From JAZNQN01 sp045656005 (GTDB lineage: Bacteria > Bacillota > Clostridia > UMGS1883 > UMGS1540): a stretch of DNA of 22,829 nt. The position numbers and the translations under genes were made by a program. Location: contig JAZOQG010000024.1 of the NCBI GenBank assembly GCA_045656005.1, forward strand, positions 1 to 22,829. The letters run 5' to 3'. Below the pieces are notes generated by a model. The model worked only from the letters and a program-made list of their open reading frames with translations, was not told where the DNA came from and did no database searches. This document shows, piece after piece, positions 21,757 to 22,829 of the stretch. The stretch's first letter is position 1; every line of letters starts with the position of its first letter.

Positions 21757-22416
21757 ATGAAAAAAAGATTATGTTTATTATTTGTTTTGGTAGTAGCATT
21801 TATGCTTGTGGCATGTTCTGGTACTGAAACGACACAAAATTCGGGTGAAAGAAAAGAAACAGTTACACCAATTGAAACCCAGGCTCCGTTTACAGCTCTT
21901 ACTGATGAGGAACTTGGCGGTCAGCAGAACAAAGTAGTGGCAGAAATCACAATGGAAAACGGCGGAGTGATGGAACTTGAGCTTTACCCGGACCTTGCTC
22001 CCATAACAGTTGAAAACTTTGTAAAACTTGCAAAAGACGGATTTTACGATGGGCTTACCTTCCACAGAATAATTGAAGGTTTTATGATTCAGGGCGGAGA
22101 CCCCGAGGGTACAGGAATGGGTGGCTCTAAAGACCAGATAAAGGGTGAATTTGCCGCAAATGGAGTAGAAAATAACATTTCTCACAAGAGAGGTGTAATT
22201 TCTATGGCACGTTCACAGGCGATGGATAGTGCATCTTCGCAGTTTTTCATCTGTCATGAGGACAGCGACTTCCTCGATGGGCAGTATGCAGCTTTCGGAA
22301 AAATGACAAAGGGATATGAAGTTTTAGATGCCCTTTCCAAAACAAAGGTTGTGGATAACAACGGAACAGTACCTGCTTCTGAGCAGCCAATAATCAAATC
22401 GGTTATTATTAAATAA
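21757..22416 (+). CDS. Cyclophilin-type peptidyl-prolyl isomerase lipoprotein
   Basis: A 219-residue lipoprotein. The signal peptide ends in a lipobox LVAC (17-20), so Cys20 is lipidated and the protein sits on the outer face of the membrane. A Thr/Glu-rich linker precedes a cyclophilin domain (about 62-219) with the active-site segments FHRIIEGFMIQGGDP, GEFAANG, SMARSQAMDSASSQFFI and FLDGQYAAFGKM. The arginine of FHRII and the QGG and SSQFFI segments are the usual catalytic parts. It should catalyse proline isomerisation during folding of exported proteins. GAGAGGAA precedes the ATG. It lies directly after the LCP gene, which suggests shared expression of envelope functions. Confidence 0.93.
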   Translation: MKKRLCLLFVLVVAFMLVACSGTETTQNSGERKETVTPIETQAPFTALTDEELGGQQNKVVAEITMENGGVMELELYPDLAPITVENFVKLAKDGFYDGLTFHRIIEGFMIQGGDPEGTGMGGSKDQIKGEFAANGVENNISHKRGVISMARSQAMDSASSQFFICHEDSDFLDGQYAAFGKMTKGYEVLDALSKTKVVDNNGTVPASEQPIIKSVIIK

Positions 22417-22452
22417 TTAACAATAAATTACATTAAATGGAGGTTTTTTAAG

Positions 22453-22829
22453 ATGGCAGTAAAAGTTGCAATTAACGGATTCGGAAGAATCGGACGTTTG
22501 GCATTCCGTCAGATGTTCGGTGCAGAGGGTTATGAGGTAGTAGCAATAAACGACCTTACAAGCCCAAAAGTTTTGGCTCACCTTTTAAAGTACGATTCAT
22601 CACAGGGCAGATATGCACTTGGTGACACAGTAGTTGCAGGTGAAGATTCAATCACAGTTAATGGCAAAGAAATCAAAATCTATGCTGAAAAAGACGCAAA
22701 AGATTTGCCCTGGGGCGAAATCGGAGTAGACGTTGTGCTCGAGTGCACAGGTTTCTACACATCAAAAGAAAAAGCATCTGCTCACATCCAGGCAGGCGCA
22801 AAGAGAGTTGTTATTTCTGCTCCTGCAGG
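22453..22829 (+). CDS. gap: Glyceraldehyde-3-phosphate dehydrogenase, type I (cut by window edge)
   Basis: The first 125 complete codons of a glycolytic GAPDH. The NAD-binding Rossmann start INGFGRIGR (7-15), INDLTSPKVLAHLLKYDS, the DLPW segment and VLECTGFYTSKEKA are all typical of the bacterial NAD-dependent enzyme. The sequence ends after VVISAPA, before the catalytic Cys (SCTTN box), so catalysis itself cannot be checked. GGAGG (22439-22443) sits 9 bases before the ATG. The 36-base gap after the cyclophilin gene shows no strong promoter. The enzyme converts glyceraldehyde-3-phosphate to 1,3-bisphosphoglycerate in the cytoplasm. Confidence 0.95.
   Translation, partial: MAVKVAINGFGRIGRLAFRQMFGAEGYEVVAINDLTSPKVLAHLLKYDSSQGRYALGDTVVAGEDSITVNGKEIKIYAEKDAKDLPWGEIGVDVVLECTGFYTSKEKASAHIQAGAKRVVISAPA

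Noticed and set aside
1..22829. CRISPR arrays, insertion sequences, phage or integrase genes, att sites
   Set aside because: No regularly spaced repeats, transposase or integrase motifs, or tRNA 3'-end duplications were seen on reading both strands.

Overview
The window reads as a chromosomal segment of an AT-rich, anaerobic Clostridia-type member of the Bacillota. The grounds are: strong AAGGAGG-like ribosome binding sites, tRNA genes with encoded CCA, AddAB instead of RecBCD, a LytR-CpsA-Psr wall protein, an S-layer-homology (SLH) surface protein, a Na+-pump beta/gamma pair, and a C_GCAxxG_C_C redox protein. These families occur together in anaerobic Firmicutes, but I cannot fix genus or family from this sequence. 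I see no transposase, integrase, phage gene, CRISPR array or clear sign of recent transfer.

Layout. 1-376: a minus-strand promoter with a palindrome just downstream (for a gene outside the window), then a tRNA-Asp/tRNA-Thr(GGT) operon with its own promoter and terminator. 377-1348: lipoate-protein ligase. 1345-2229 (minus): AraC-type regulator, divergent from a plus-strand three-gene sugar-activation operon at 2364-5636 (GHMP sugar kinase, GlmU-like nucleotidyltransferase without an acetyltransferase domain, phosphohexomutase). A perfect 17-bp hairpin separates this from a minus-strand operon at 5714-7865 (C_GCAxxG_C_C protein, Mrp ATPase, unknown membrane-anchored protein). 8006-10945: a large SLH surface protein with a repeated architecture. 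10981-12800 (minus): a 44-residue OadG-like protein, the OadB beta subunit and a small four-helix membrane protein. 12949-19740: addB-addA, followed by a membrane-anchored coiled-coil protein. 20401-20827: tRNA-Pro, tRNA-Thr(TGT) and tRNA-Tyr. 20866 to the end: LCP protein, cyclophilin lipoprotein and the start of GAPDH.

How the parts work together. Most of the window is housekeeping: translation, lipoylation, Fe-S assembly, recombination, wall assembly and glycolysis. The accessory-looking parts are the AraC-linked kinase/nucleotidyltransferase/mutase set, whose logic is free sugar to sugar-1-phosphate to NDP-sugar; the SLH protein built of roughly 240-residue units; and the OadB/OadG pair that lacks a carboxyltransferase partner nearby. 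None amounts to a proven new system; the sugar cassette and the SLH protein are the best candidates for follow-up.

Several starts were moved inward from the longest open frame because a ribosome binding site, and in two cases a promoter, places the true start downstream (2364, 7414, 7865, 12800, 12949). A 44-codon gene at 10981-11115 and the truncated GAPDH gene at the right edge were read directly from the sequence.
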